From positions 229,850 through 293,849 of the forward strand of contig NZ_PYGF01000002.1 of assembly GCF_003014575.1 (NCBI RefSeq): a stretch of 64,000 nucleotides of DNA, in the 5' to 3' direction. This DNA comes from Cecembia rubra (lineage in GTDB: Bacteria; Bacteroidota; Bacteroidia; Cytophagales; Cyclobacteriaceae). A program made the translations under genes and the position numbers. Under the pieces are notes generated by a model. That model did no database searches. It saw only the letters and a program-made list of their open reading frames with translations, and was not told the DNA's origin. This document shows positions 54,710-63,628 of this stretch, piece by piece; position 1 is the first letter of the stretch; every line of letters begins with the position of its first letter.

Positions 54710-57700
54710 TTAGAAATTAAAGTTTAACCCAAAGAACACACTTCTGGTAGCAGGGACGTTGGTTCCTACATATCCGAATACGTTACTGCCTGGACCGTAA
54801 GCGCTCTGCTCTGGATCAAAACCTATAAAAGGTGTAGTCAACCAAAGATTGTTTCCTGTCACAGATGCAGTAATTGAGGTAAACGGAGTCTTACTGATAA
54901 GTTTTGTCGGCAGCGTGTAGTTCAGTGACACGTTTTGAAGTCTAAGCCAACTAGCCTCCTGAAAACCATTGAATTCTGAAGCTAGTCTATATCTGAAGGC
55001 CTGTCCATAAAGTTCACTTACACTGATTGGGACTGGCCTTTCATTAGGTACCCAATTTGGATTTTCAATGGTGCCTGTGTTAGTTACTCCATTGAATACA
55101 ACCAACCTATTTCTTAATTCTGTTTCTGCCCCTGATGGAGCCTCACCGCCCGCTTGTCCATATCTCATTCTTCTATTAATGTCAAAGACATAGCCTCCTT
55201 TTCTAAATGTAAATAGAAATGAAAATTCTAAATTTTTATACCTTATTGAATTGTTCCATCCACCTTCCCAATCAGGAAAAGCATTTCCTATATAACTATC
55301 CTCAGCCAATGGAACACCTCTCCAGTTGTTGTTGACATCAGGGTAACCATTGACAATTATCAATTCTCCAAAGAAGGGGGAGTTCCTGTCTTCAACCCGG
55401 CTAAGGGGCCATCCGTACCAATCACCTGGTCTTCCTCCCACTTGAACACGTTGTTTAACCCAGGGTGATTCAGGCTGGAATGTGATTTGATCCAAGCCTT
55501 CGGGCAAGGAAATTACTTTACCTCTTAATCTTGACCAGTTCAAAATTGAATTCCAGGAAAAGTCTTTTTTCTGGATTAAAGCTATATCAGCAGTCAATTC
55601 CCAGATATTATTTCTGATTTCACCTGCATTAGTTACATAGTTTGTGAAACCTGTGGCTCTAGAAACCGGAATTGGAACAATTTGATCTATTGAGGTCTGG
55701 ATTGCATAGTTGGCATCCAGTCTTAATCTGTTATTGAATAGTCCCATGTCTACGCCGAACTCAAGGCCTCTAGTCCTTTCGGGTCTGAGATTTTCTGAAC
55801 CAATTGTGTTATCACGGGCTACACCTACTATCCCTCTGAAAGGCACCAAAGTGCTGTAATAATTTCCAATAAGGAAAGGAGCAGCATCCTTGCCCACTTC
55901 GGCAAAGGAACCCCTGAGTTTGCCATAACTCAAAAACCTAGAGGAGCTAAGTTTAAGCGATTCTGTAAAAATGTAAGACATGCTTACAGAAGGATAAAAG
56001 AAAGACCTGTTTTGTCTGGGCAGTGTGGAGGACCAGTCATTCCTACCTGTAATGTTTAGGAAAACTGTCTGTCTATAATCAAATTTAGCATCACCAAATA
56101 CTCCAATAATGGATCTACTCGTAGGAAATGACCTAGATTGATATTGACTTAAGTTGTTGATTGACCAAAAGTCCGGAATTACGAAATTGGAACCCGAAGC
56201 ATTAAGATTGGTGGTGTTGATGGTAGTTACCTGATTACCCAATGTTATTGTCATATTGAAATCATCAGAAAGTCTCCTGTCTGCGGTCAATAAGAAGTTG
56301 GAGTTGATTTCTTGATAACCTATGATTTGTTCATTGATGCTTCCATTCGATCCTGCACCTATAAGTGTTGTAGGAGATGTAAGGATAAACCTTTTGTCGG
56401 TATATTGGTCAATCCCTGCTCTATAACTGGCTGTCAGCCAGTCATTGATCATATAAGTTGCTCCAATGTTGCCAAGTATACGGTTTACATTCTCTTCCTG
56501 GAAGGCATTTTGGGCAAAATAAAGAGGATTATCCAAAATTGTAGAGTACCTTATTTGGGAACCATCGGGGTTGATAAAATCTCTTAAGTTCACATCAGGA
56601 GCATATCTGGATGCATATGAAATTACTCCGGCCCCACCAATTCCCATCCTAGGGTTGACACCATTAGAGTTGATAAAAGTTGCAGCCCCATCTAAAGTTA
56701 ATTTGTCAGTTGCTTTAAGTGAGCCCGCGATTTTTAAATTGGTCCTTTCAAAATTGGAATTAGGTAAAATCCCAGTTTGGTCAAGTCTTCCTAGAGAACC
56801 ATAAAAAGTAGCTTTGTCGCTTCCGCCGGAAAAGGAAAAGTTATTTTGGAAAGTATTGCCCGTGTTGAAAGTCTCATCCCATTGATTAAACACCGGTGTT
56901 CCCGCAGGAATAGGTGGTCCATCCGCCCTATAGTCTGTCGGGTTGTAAAGACCGTTAAATCCTCTGAGATACCTTTGTTGCATAGGTGGGGTTTTGCCTA
57001 CTTGGTCTATGCTCGTAGTGGTTCTAAAATTAAATGTGGTTTTACCCGATTTTCCAGATTTAGTGGTGATGATTACAGCACCATTTGCAGCCCTTAGGCC
57101 ATATAAAACGGATGCGGCAGGACCCTTTAAAATACTGATCGATTCAATATCATCAGGATTTATATCTGCTGCACGGTTAGTATTGGTGAAGTTGGCTCCT
57201 CCTCGTCCCCCTGTAATGTTAGTCTCGTTCGATATTGGGATGCCGTCAATTACAAAAAGCGGTTGGTTGTCAGCATTGGGATTAAGGGAGTTGATTCCAC
57301 GGATAATTATGTTTGTTCCCGCTCCTGGCGCCCCAGAACTGCTTGTGATATTCACACCTGCTATTCTTCCTCTGAGCGCATTTAGGGCATTTGGCTGATT
57401 GGTTTCTAGGATTAGTTTATTGTCAATTTCCTGAACTGCATAGCCAAGGGATTTCCTTTCTTGGGCAATTCCAAATGCTGTAACCACAAATTCACTTAGA
57501 TTATCAATACTTGGTTCAAGGGTTATTTCCAAATTGGTTTGGTTACCTACCCTGATTTCTCTCGTTCCGTATCCTATAAAGGAAAAAACAAGAACACTCT
57601 CCTGTGAAGGAACAGAAACACTAAACATCCCGTTTATATCGGTAACAGTTGCTCTATTTGTTCCCCTAAGGACGACATTCACCCCTGGGAGTTCTTCTTT

Positions 57701-57802
57701 GGTATCGGAGTCGATCACCTTCCCAGTTATTACAGATTGGGCCATGGCCGGAACTACAGCCATCACCCATAGCAATAACACAGCTAGTAGATTTTTTTTC
57801 AT
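54710..57802 (-). CDS. SusC/RagA family TonB-linked outer-membrane transporter
   Basis: 1030 residues. Signal peptide MKKNLLAVLLLWVMAVVPAM; a carboxypeptidase-D-like domain (VITGKVIDSDTKEELPGVNV); the TonB-box region VVTAFGIAQERKSLGYAVQE; the SusC plug (ALRGRIAGVNITSSSGAPGA, ESISILKGPAASVLYGLRAA); and a long barrel ending in RSVFFGLNFNF. With the SusD partner it imports large ligands, here probably muropeptides given the downstream enzymes. It is the first gene of the cluster, and inverted repeats lie upstream. Confidence 0.95.
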   Translation of the reverse strand: MKKNLLAVLLLWVMAVVPAMAQSVITGKVIDSDTKEELPGVNVVLRGTNRATVTDINGMFSVSVPSQESVLVFSFIGYGTREIRVGNQTNLEITLEPSIDNLSEFVVTAFGIAQERKSLGYAVQEIDNKLILETNQPNALNALRGRIAGVNITSSSGAPGAGTNIIIRGINSLNPNADNQPLFVIDGIPISNETNITGGRGGANFTNTNRAADINPDDIESISILKGPAASVLYGLRAANGAVIITTKSGKSGKTTFNFRTTTSIDQVGKTPPMQQRYLRGFNGLYNPTDYRADGPPIPAGTPVFNQWDETFNTGNTFQNNFSFSGGSDKATFYGSLGRLDQTGILPNSNFERTNLKIAGSLKATDKLTLDGAATFINSNGVNPRMGIGGAGVISYASRYAPDVNLRDFINPDGSQIRYSTILDNPLYFAQNAFQEENVNRILGNIGATYMINDWLTASYRAGIDQYTDKRFILTSPTTLIGAGSNGSINEQIIGYQEINSNFLLTADRRLSDDFNMTITLGNQVTTINTTNLNASGSNFVIPDFWSINNLSQYQSRSFPTSRSIIGVFGDAKFDYRQTVFLNITGRNDWSSTLPRQNRSFFYPSVSMSYIFTESLKLSSSRFLSYGKLRGSFAEVGKDAAPFLIGNYYSTLVPFRGIVGVARDNTIGSENLRPERTRGLEFGVDMGLFNNRLRLDANYAIQTSIDQIVPIPVSRATGFTNYVTNAGEIRNNIWELTADIALIQKKDFSWNSILNWSRLRGKVISLPEGLDQITFQPESPWVKQRVQVGGRPGDWYGWPLSRVEDRNSPFFGELIIVNGYPDVNNNWRGVPLAEDSYIGNAFPDWEGGWNNSIRYKNLEFSFLFTFRKGGYVFDINRRMRYGQAGGEAPSGAETELRNRLVVFNGVTNTGTIENPNWVPNERPVPISVSELYGQAFRYRLASEFNGFQEASWLRLQNVSLNYTLPTKLISKTPFTSITASVTGNNLWLTTPFIGFDPEQSAYGPGSNVFGYVGTNVPATRSVFFGLNFNF

Positions 57803-58150
57803 TTTGGTTGGATAATTGTTTTAGGAATGGATAAAATGGTTTTCATAAACTGGCTAATTCTTTTTCAAAAGGTTTCGCATTTTCATATACAGTTTGTATT
57901 TGGAAGGATCTGATTTCTTTTTCTTCTTAAAATTTCCTTGAAGTTTATGCGAAAGCTGCAAAAAAAGGCAGATAAATTCGCAAAATACTGCATGAATAAA
58001 CTAAATTATGCCAGTATTTGCAAGAAATTATTGCAATAAATTTCTGCTTATTACATTTTATTCTGATTTAAGCTCAAAAAGTTGTTTATAATTGCAGTAA
58101 TTTGCTATTTTTAGCAAAGTTTCTTTTATAAAAACAGCAAAAGTGATAAG
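57803..58150. promoter_or_regulatory. Intergenic region with inverted repeats upstream of susC and the murQ remnant
   Basis: This gene-free region must hold the susC promoter. It contains an exact inverted repeat TTTGCTA (58101-58107), TTTT, TAGCAAA (58112-58118); AAATACT (57983-57989) with AGTATTT (58013-58019); and an imperfect one around GCAAGAAATT near 58019-58047. These are candidate operators for the DeoR-family protein encoded downstream, though no binding site can be proved from one copy. Confidence 0.45.
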
Positions 58151-58740
58151 ATGAAAAAAGTTACTGAAGAACCATCCAAATGGGACCATCTTGGAAAGAT
58201 CGAAGTCTTGGAAATTTTGGTTAATTGAAATACAAAAAGATGAGTCGATTGCTGGTGCAACCAAGGAAGAAATTAAAGAGTCTGTCCGGTGTATAGAAAA
58301 ACTGACACCAAGTTTTCAATCGAAAATAGGCTTATATAACATTAGGTACATAAACAAGTGGCAAACTGGAAATTATTGATATTCCAGATATACCTAATAC
58401 TAATGGGATTATTTATTACAGTCTTTCAGGATTGGCCAATGATATTAACCAAATATTCGAAGTAGAGGGAGTTCCTGAATTTATTATGGGAATCACATTG
58501 ATAAAAAGTGAAACTGCCCAAATAATGATACTGAATATGAAATCTGACAGTCAAATAATCAAATAAGGAAAAGTTAAAAGGATTAAGATGATAAATATGA
58601 AAATATCCAATTTTAAGCTTTTTAATAGAGAACTTGATATTTTGACAAAGGAATTGGATATTTCAAAAGAAGAGGCAATGACGATGAAAAATATATGTGT
58701 ATCTGTTATTGCCGTCTTGGAATATTACAGAAGAGCGTGA
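58151..58740 (+). pseudogene. murQ: Decayed N-acetylmuramic acid 6-phosphate etherase
   Basis: Three frames carry pieces of MurQ in the right order. Frame A from ATG 58151: KKVTEEPSKWDHLGKIEVLE, broken by TGA at 58226. Frame B from 58221: IQKDESIAGATKEEIKESVR, then CIEKL. Frame C from 58345 to TGA 58740: TSGKLEIIDIPDIPNTNG (family form TSGRLGILDAS), VPEFIMGITLIKSETAQ and ILNMKS (family form GPEFVTGSTRMKSGTAQ, VLNM), GKVKRIKMINMKISN, and the C-terminal helix TKELDISKEEAMTM. In-frame TAA codons stand at 58351 and 58564. About 100 codons of the central domain are deleted. MurQ converts MurNAc-6-phosphate to GlcNAc-6-phosphate. Confidence 0.88.
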
Positions 58741-58779
58741 ACTTAATTAAGGCAACCCAATTTACCCAAGTTTTTAACT

Positions 58780-59529
58780 ATGCTTAAAGAAGAAAGACAT
58801 AGGCTTATATTAGAGCAGGTCCATCTGCATAACAGGGTTTTATTGACCGATCTGGCAGAGTCTTTGGATGTTTCTGTAGATACTATCAGAAGGGATGTGA
58901 AAGAGCTGGATCATCAGAAAAAATTGAATAAAGTGCATGGAGGTGCAATTTCACATGGTTTTTTATCGAATTCTTCATTAAGTCAGGATGTGTACCTCCA
59001 GCCTGAAAAACAGGTCATTGCAAAGAAAGCAGTGGATCTTCTGAAGGAAGGACAGGTTATATTAATGAGCGGGGGGACTACTAATATTGAATTGGTTCGA
59101 AATTTTCCTCGAAAGTTTTCACTTACGGTGTTTACTCCAAGTCTTCAGGTGGCCAATCAATTGATGGATTTCCCAAATATAGAGGTGATTTTTGTTGGAG
59201 GAAAATTGTTAAGCGAAGCGAAATTTGCAGTAGGGGGTATGGTAATTAATTTGCTTTCCCAAATAAAAGTAGATATATGTTTTCTTGGCACCGGATATCT
59301 AGATTCCGTACAAGGTCTAACAGAATTTGATTGGGAAGTAGTCCAAGTGAAAAAGGCAATGATTGCTTCATCTAAAAAACTAGTATTATTGACTGTTTCC
59401 AATAAACTGAACTCTGTTCAAAGGTATAAAACCTGTGACCTCAATGCGGTTGATGTTTTGATCACAGAGCTTCCGAACACAGCCCCCAAATTGGATCCAT
59501 TCAGGGAATTTATTTCAGAAATTTTGTAA
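58780..59529 (+). CDS. DeoR/GlpR family transcriptional regulator
   Basis: 249 residues. An N-terminal DeoR helix-turn-helix (EERHRLILEQVHLHNRVLLT, LAESLDVSVDTIRRDVKELD, NKVHGGA) is followed by the DeoRC sugar-phosphate sensor domain (VILMSGGTTNIELVRNFPRK, VIFVGGKLLSEAKFAVGGMV, DICFLGTGYLDSVQGLTEFD). The family responds to phosphorylated sugars. It lies 39 bases after the murQ remnant in the same orientation and opposite the susC cluster, so control of amino-sugar or muropeptide use is the simplest inference. Confidence 0.93.
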   Translation: MLKEERHRLILEQVHLHNRVLLTDLAESLDVSVDTIRRDVKELDHQKKLNKVHGGAISHGFLSNSSLSQDVYLQPEKQVIAKKAVDLLKEGQVILMSGGTTNIELVRNFPRKFSLTVFTPSLQVANQLMDFPNIEVIFVGGKLLSEAKFAVGGMVINLLSQIKVDICFLGTGYLDSVQGLTEFDWEVVQVKKAMIASSKKLVLLTVSNKLNSVQRYKTCDLNAVDVLITELPNTAPKLDPFREFISEIL

Positions 59530-59630
59530 TGCGGAATATTTATTGGACTTGAGTGTTTTTTTGATAATTCTTGGATACAGTTAATCCCAATGCTCCATTA
59601 TACAGTAATTTAAAAAAATGTAACTAAAAA

Positions 59631-59657
59631 CCCCGACCAATTATGGCCGGGGCTTTT
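59631..59657. terminator. Terminator between the DeoR-family gene and hsp20
   Basis: Stem CCCCGACC (59631-59638) with GGCCGGGG (59645-59652), one mismatch, six-base loop. A CTTTT follows on the plus strand, and TTTTTAG on the minus strand, so it can serve both converging genes. Confidence 0.75.
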
Positions 59658-59677
59658 CCTATGAAAAAAAAATAAAT

Positions 59678-60121
59678 TTAACCCACTGTGATAGCCCTTT
59701 TTGATGTATTTTCAACTTTATCATTTTTAGGTATCAATACCTTTAGGATTCCGTTGTCATATTTTGCATCAATTTTATTTTCCAATACATTTTCCGGAAG
59801 ACTAAAAGAACGCCTGATACTGGAATAAGAAAACTCTTTCTTACGGTAATTTTCTTTTTCTTCCTCTTTCTTATGTTCTTTTTCTGCACTGATGCTCAAA
59901 ATGCCACCACTTACTTCGACTTTAAAATCTTTCTTGTCGAAACCTGGAGCAGAAAGCTCCAACTTAAATTCTTTGTCATTTTCAATGACATTGGCAGAAG
60001 GTACTTCCATTGCTTTTTCGGGAAGCCAGAATTTTTCATCCCACGCAAAAGGATCTGCGCCAAAAAAATCCTGGATCATCTTCGGCCAAAAACCTCCATT
60101 TCTTTTTGCTAATGTGCCCAT
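59678..60121 (-). CDS. Small heat shock protein, Hsp20/alpha-crystallin family
   Basis: 147 residues from the ATG at 60119-60121 (MGTLAKRNGGFWPKMIQDFF); a longer frame to 60166 is unlikely. The alpha-crystallin domain spans about 42-140: PSANVIENDKEFKLELSAPG, FDKKDFKVEVSGGILSISAE, RRSFSLPENVLENKIDAKYD and the GILKVLIPK strand (I/VxI/V-like). It holds unfolding proteins in the cytoplasm under stress. A single-gene unit. Confidence 0.94.
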   Translation of the reverse strand: MGTLAKRNGGFWPKMIQDFFGADPFAWDEKFWLPEKAMEVPSANVIENDKEFKLELSAPGFDKKDFKVEVSGGILSISAEKEHKKEEEKENYRKKEFSYSSIRRSFSLPENVLENKIDAKYDNGILKVLIPKNDKVENTSKRAITVG

Positions 60122-60237
60122 GATTTCTTGGTTTTTGAGTTGAAAGTTTGATTTTTTTAACAGCATAAATTTACCAAAAAAACAACACCTTCCCCATGAT
60201 AAATATCAGGTTGTCAGTTGATTTTTGATTTTATTTG

Positions 60238-61200
60238 CTATTCACTTAAAATATTTCGTAGGGCATATTCTATGACCCGTGCTGCTAACCGGGAGGTAGA
60301 ATTATCAATGTCATAGGCAGGATTCAACTCTACAATATCCAACGAAATTAATTTTCCAGACCTTGCAATCATCTGCACCACTTTGGCAGCAAGGTCAGGT
60401 TGAAATCCCCAAGGGGAAGGCGCACTGACACCGGGAGCAAATGCTGAGGAAAATCCATCCATGTCAATACTTAGGTAAATTTTATTTACTTGCTGACAAA
60501 ATCTGTCTATTTGCTCAGCAATCTGGGACCAATTGTTTAATGTTAATTCTTCTGCTTCCATCCATTGAACTTTCATGGACTTAGCTATTTCAAATAATTG
60601 TGGAGGATTAGCTGCTCTTTGGATTCCAATACAGAAGTAATGGAAATCTTTAGGGTATTTATTACCTAACTGGAAAAATGGTGATCCTGAATGTCCCTGG
60701 CCTCCTAATGTCGGACGGAGGTCAAAGTGGGCATCTAAATTAATGATTCCTAACTTTTCTCCTTTTTCCAAACAATATTCTATTACTGCATGCCCATGGG
60801 GAAAGGCCAAGTCATGCCCCCCTCCAATGATTACAGGAAAGACTTTTTGTGACAATATTTTTTTCACAGTAGCAAAAATAACCGAATGGGTTCCCTCCAT
60901 TTGCCCTCCTTCAGTCCTGAAATTTCCCATGTCATAAACTTTTATGGATTTTGGAAGATGATAAGCCAATGGGCCCATCATTTTTCTGACTTGGTCAGGA
61001 CCTTGGGCTGTCCCTATTCTACCTTGGTTTCTTCTCACACCCTCTTCTCCCTGGTATCCCAAAATGGCGACTTTTTTCTCTTGAGTACCTACGGGTATTT
61101 CAGGTGAAGAGAGGCAAGTGACGGCATGATGCCAGTATTGGATTGTATCGGCTTTTCTACCGGACCATAGTGATGGGTTTGCGACTTGATATATAGACAT
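60238..61200 (-). CDS. hutG: Formimidoylglutamase (arginase/agmatinase family)
   Basis: 320 residues. The binuclear manganese ligands are in the expected segments: VIIGGGHDLAFPHGHAVIEY, GIINLDAHFDLRPTLGGQGH and IYLSIDMDGFSSAFAPGVSA followed by PSPWGFQ. The group that cleaves N-formimidoyl-glutamate to formamide and glutamate in histidine breakdown fits best; hutH, hutU and hutI are not in the window. Another ureohydrolase activity cannot be excluded. Confidence 0.88.
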   Translation of the reverse strand: MSIYQVANPSLWSGRKADTIQYWHHAVTCLSSPEIPVGTQEKKVAILGYQGEEGVRRNQGRIGTAQGPDQVRKMMGPLAYHLPKSIKVYDMGNFRTEGGQMEGTHSVIFATVKKILSQKVFPVIIGGGHDLAFPHGHAVIEYCLEKGEKLGIINLDAHFDLRPTLGGQGHSGSPFFQLGNKYPKDFHYFCIGIQRAANPPQLFEIAKSMKVQWMEAEELTLNNWSQIAEQIDRFCQQVNKIYLSIDMDGFSSAFAPGVSAPSPWGFQPDLAAKVVQMIARSGKLISLDIVELNPAYDIDNSTSRLAARVIEYALRNILSE

Positions 61201-61232
61201 GGATATACAACTGGGTGCGTAAACTTAAAAAA

Positions 61233-61631
61233 TTAAATTGGCTTTGAAGGCTCTATCAGGTCCCAAAGATTTCCATAGAGGTCCTCAAAAACAAGCACCT
61301 TACCATATTTTTCCTCTCTTGGACCATTGATGATTTTTATTTTTTGAACCAAGATGTTCTGATAATCTCTGTCAAAATTGTCCGTGTGCATAAAGAGAAA
61401 TACCCTTCCGCCGGTTTGGTTTCCGATTCTGCTTTTCTGTTCTTCAGAAGCAGCTTTGGCCAATAACAATGCAGCACCATTGCCACCTTTAGGTTTTACT
61501 ACTACCCACCTCTTGGTTTCCGATAATTCTGTGTCTTCGACCAATTCAAATTTGAGTTTTTGGGTGTAATATTGAATGGCTTCATCATAGTCATTGACGA
61601 CCAAAGCAATTTGAACCAGTGATTGATGCAT
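61233..61631 (-). CDS. VOC family (glyoxalase-like) protein
   Basis: 132 residues, two beta-alpha-beta-beta-beta modules. The first is QIALVVNDYDEAIQYYTQKL; the second is VFLFMHTDNFDRDYQNILVQ, ending KVLVFEDLYGNLWDLIEP. The EDLYGNLWDLIE end is typical of dioxygenase/bleomycin-resistance-like members with a metal-binding glutamate. Specific activity unknown. A strong terminator separates it from the upstream Gfo/Idh/MocA gene. Confidence 0.9.
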   Translation of the reverse strand: MHQSLVQIALVVNDYDEAIQYYTQKLKFELVEDTELSETKRWVVVKPKGGNGAALLLAKAASEEQKSRIGNQTGGRVFLFMHTDNFDRDYQNILVQKIKIINGPREEKYGKVLVFEDLYGNLWDLIEPSKPI

Positions 61632-61656
61632 TTTTTAGCTATGGTTTATGAAAAAC

Positions 61657-61680
61657 GAAACGCGGGGTTAGCCCCGCGTT
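61657..61680 (-). terminator. Rho-independent terminator after the Gfo/Idh/MocA gene
   Basis: Perfect stem AACGCGGGG (61659-61667) with CCCCGCGTT (61672-61680) and a TTAG loop. On the minus strand it is followed by TCGTTTTTC; it lies a few bases after the stop at 61685. Confidence 0.88.
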
Positions 61681-61684
61681 TTTA

Positions 61685-63151
61685 TCATACTTCAAATCCA
61701 GGCCTGTATTCTCTGCCAACAAATTGATTGGCTTCTTCCAGGTTGGTGATGCGCATGTTGTTCCCGTCCCAGAGAAGTTTTCTCCTACCGAAAAACTCCA
61801 TCTGTCCTCTGCTGTTCTGTCTGCGCAACATGTAGCTTCTGATGGCAAGATTGCCCATTAAGACCGTTTCTGTCATAGGTCCTGCATAGTCAAATGAGGA
61901 CATGAGTTCCTTGTGTTCCTTTGAACCAAATCCTGCTTTGCATGCATCTACCCATTTTCTTTGGTGGCCATATTCCGGTTCGTCACCTTCTTCTTTCTCA
62001 GGTCCAAATTCGGTATAACCATCATTCATGTAAAGTTTGGGCATCAATGGGGAACTGTCATTGATATTGGTAGCAATGACACCGTTTTCTCCTATAATAA
62101 GCACCCCGTTAGCTGAATTTGTTCCTCCCATATCATGGTCAGCAGGAATGGCATCCGGTCTTGAAGGACGGATACCACCATCGCTCCAGGTCATCTCTAT
62201 AGGAGATCTGCTTTTGTCAGTGGCCGCAAAATTAATGGTAATGAAAGAAGAAGCCGGGCAGCCCTCTGGGTGATAATCAGGGGTCCACATTTTGGTAAAT
62301 ACTGTTCCAACACTACATTCCGCAGCTGTAGGGTAATGTAGGCCTAGGGTTCGGAAGGGTATGTCAATCAAATGGCATCCCACATCACCCAATGCACCGG
62401 TACCATAATCCCACCAACCTCTCCAATTGAATGGATGTAAGTTAGGTGTAAATGGTATTTCAGGAGCCGGACCTAACCACAAATCCCAGTTTAAGGCACT
62501 TGGTTTTTGGCCAGGATCGGGTTGGGGGAATGCAAAGCCCTGAGGCCATACAGGCCTATTGGTCCAGATTTGAACTTTGGATATTTTGCCTAATTTCCCG
62601 CTGTCCACCCATTTTTGTACCATGCCCAAAAGAGGATTGGAGGCCCCCTGGTTACCCATTTGGGTGACGACCTTTTTGTCTCTTGCCATTTCAGTGAGCA
62701 TCCTGGCCTCCCTGATATTATGGGTCAAAGGTTTTTGTACATAGACGTGCTTACCTCTTTCCATAGCATATTTGGCAGCAGGACCATGCACATGGTCCGG
62801 TGTAGAGATGGTCACTGCATCTATATCTTTTTCCTTATCGAGCATTTCTCTGTAGTCTGCATAGAGTTTGGCTTTTGGGAAATTTTCAATGGACTGCTTG
62901 GCTGAACCGGAAAAATCCACATCGCATAAAGCTACGACTCTTTCTCTCCCATTGACGGAAGCATTCTTGATATCGGATATACCTTTGCCTCCGGCACCTA
63001 TTGCTGCAAGATTTAACTGGTCAGAAGGAGCAGTGAATCCTACACCGCCCAATACATGTCTGGGTACAATAAAAATAGAAGATGCAATGGCTGCATTTTT
63101 GATAAATTCACGCCTTGAATTCCCGGAATTTTCGCTTTTTGAGGGTTTCAT
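61685..63151 (-). CDS. Gfo/Idh/MocA family oxidoreductase, Tat-exported
   Basis: 488 residues. Tat signal NSRREFIKNAAIASSIFIV. Rossmann fold LNLAAIGAGGKGISDIKNAS, then the family core DAVTISTPDHVHGPAAKYAM and KHVYVQKPLTHNIREARMLT with the catalytic-region EKP replaced by QKP. The C-terminal domain has WRGWWDYGTGALGDVGCHLI, a conserved substrate-site segment in the Bacteroidota and Planctomycetes exported group. It probably acts on a sugar or glycoside in the periplasm with tightly bound NAD, but no substrate can be named. Confidence 0.92.
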   Translation of the reverse strand: MKPSKSENSGNSRREFIKNAAIASSIFIVPRHVLGGVGFTAPSDQLNLAAIGAGGKGISDIKNASVNGRERVVALCDVDFSGSAKQSIENFPKAKLYADYREMLDKEKDIDAVTISTPDHVHGPAAKYAMERGKHVYVQKPLTHNIREARMLTEMARDKKVVTQMGNQGASNPLLGMVQKWVDSGKLGKISKVQIWTNRPVWPQGFAFPQPDPGQKPSALNWDLWLGPAPEIPFTPNLHPFNWRGWWDYGTGALGDVGCHLIDIPFRTLGLHYPTAAECSVGTVFTKMWTPDYHPEGCPASSFITINFAATDKSRSPIEMTWSDGGIRPSRPDAIPADHDMGGTNSANGVLIIGENGVIATNINDSSPLMPKLYMNDGYTEFGPEKEEGDEPEYGHQRKWVDACKAGFGSKEHKELMSSFDYAGPMTETVLMGNLAIRSYMLRRQNSRGQMEFFGRRKLLWDGNNMRITNLEEANQFVGREYRPGFEV

Positions 63152-63628
63152 ACTAGGTTAATGGGTTATTGAAAATTTTCAGAAAACCAAGATACACTTT
63201 TTGTTTATTTTCTTGGAATTATTTCGCTTGATTTTTGCTTCAGGCTAAATTAATTCACCTTAACAGATCTATCCATTTCTGTTATCATTTTCTTAATTCA
63301 TTACAACCTTTAGTGGTAAATGGCTTTATTGATTTGTAACTGATCTTTTCAAACAACGACTACCTTTCATTCCTTATTTTGATAGACCTCTCCTGCCGTC
63401 GAGGTGACAAGGATAAGCCTTTTCAGTGCTTAAACCTCTGAGATATTTAACCCTTTTTCTTGGTGCTCTTTGTGTGAGGTTCAAAATACTCACTTAAAAA
63501 AGAACCAAGCCCTTCAAGCCTACAAGTACATCCCACTTGGCTCTTTTTACTTTTGCCTTGGCGCTTTGTTCCTCATTCTCCATTTTTCATTGTATCATCC
63601 TCATTCCTCACTCTTCATTTTCAGCTGT
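63152..63628. other. Gene-free stretch
   Basis: No gene is supported. The left part contains the promoter of the Gfo/Idh/MocA gene. The right part is pyrimidine-rich with repeated CATT/TTCATT words, and one long-armed hairpin at 63497-63548 annotated separately. Confidence 0.5.
63497..63548 (-). terminator. Possible terminator of the DUF4199 gene
   Basis: AAAAAGAACCAAG (63497-63509) pairs with CTTGGCTCTTTTT (63536-63548) at 12 of 13 positions, with a 26-base loop. On the minus strand the stem ends in TTCTTTTTT. It lies 81 bases after the stop of the DUF4199 gene. The large loop makes it uncertain. Confidence 0.4.

Noticed and set aside
58191-58379. 62-codon frame as an independent small gene
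   Set aside because: Its residues match the expected second segment of MurQ in another frame of the same remnant, so it is part of the pseudogene.
58588-58740. A 50-residue ORF (MINMKISNFKLFNREL) as a separate small protein
   Set aside because: It is in frame with the preceding MurQ fragment, separated by one stop, and resembles the MurQ C-terminus.
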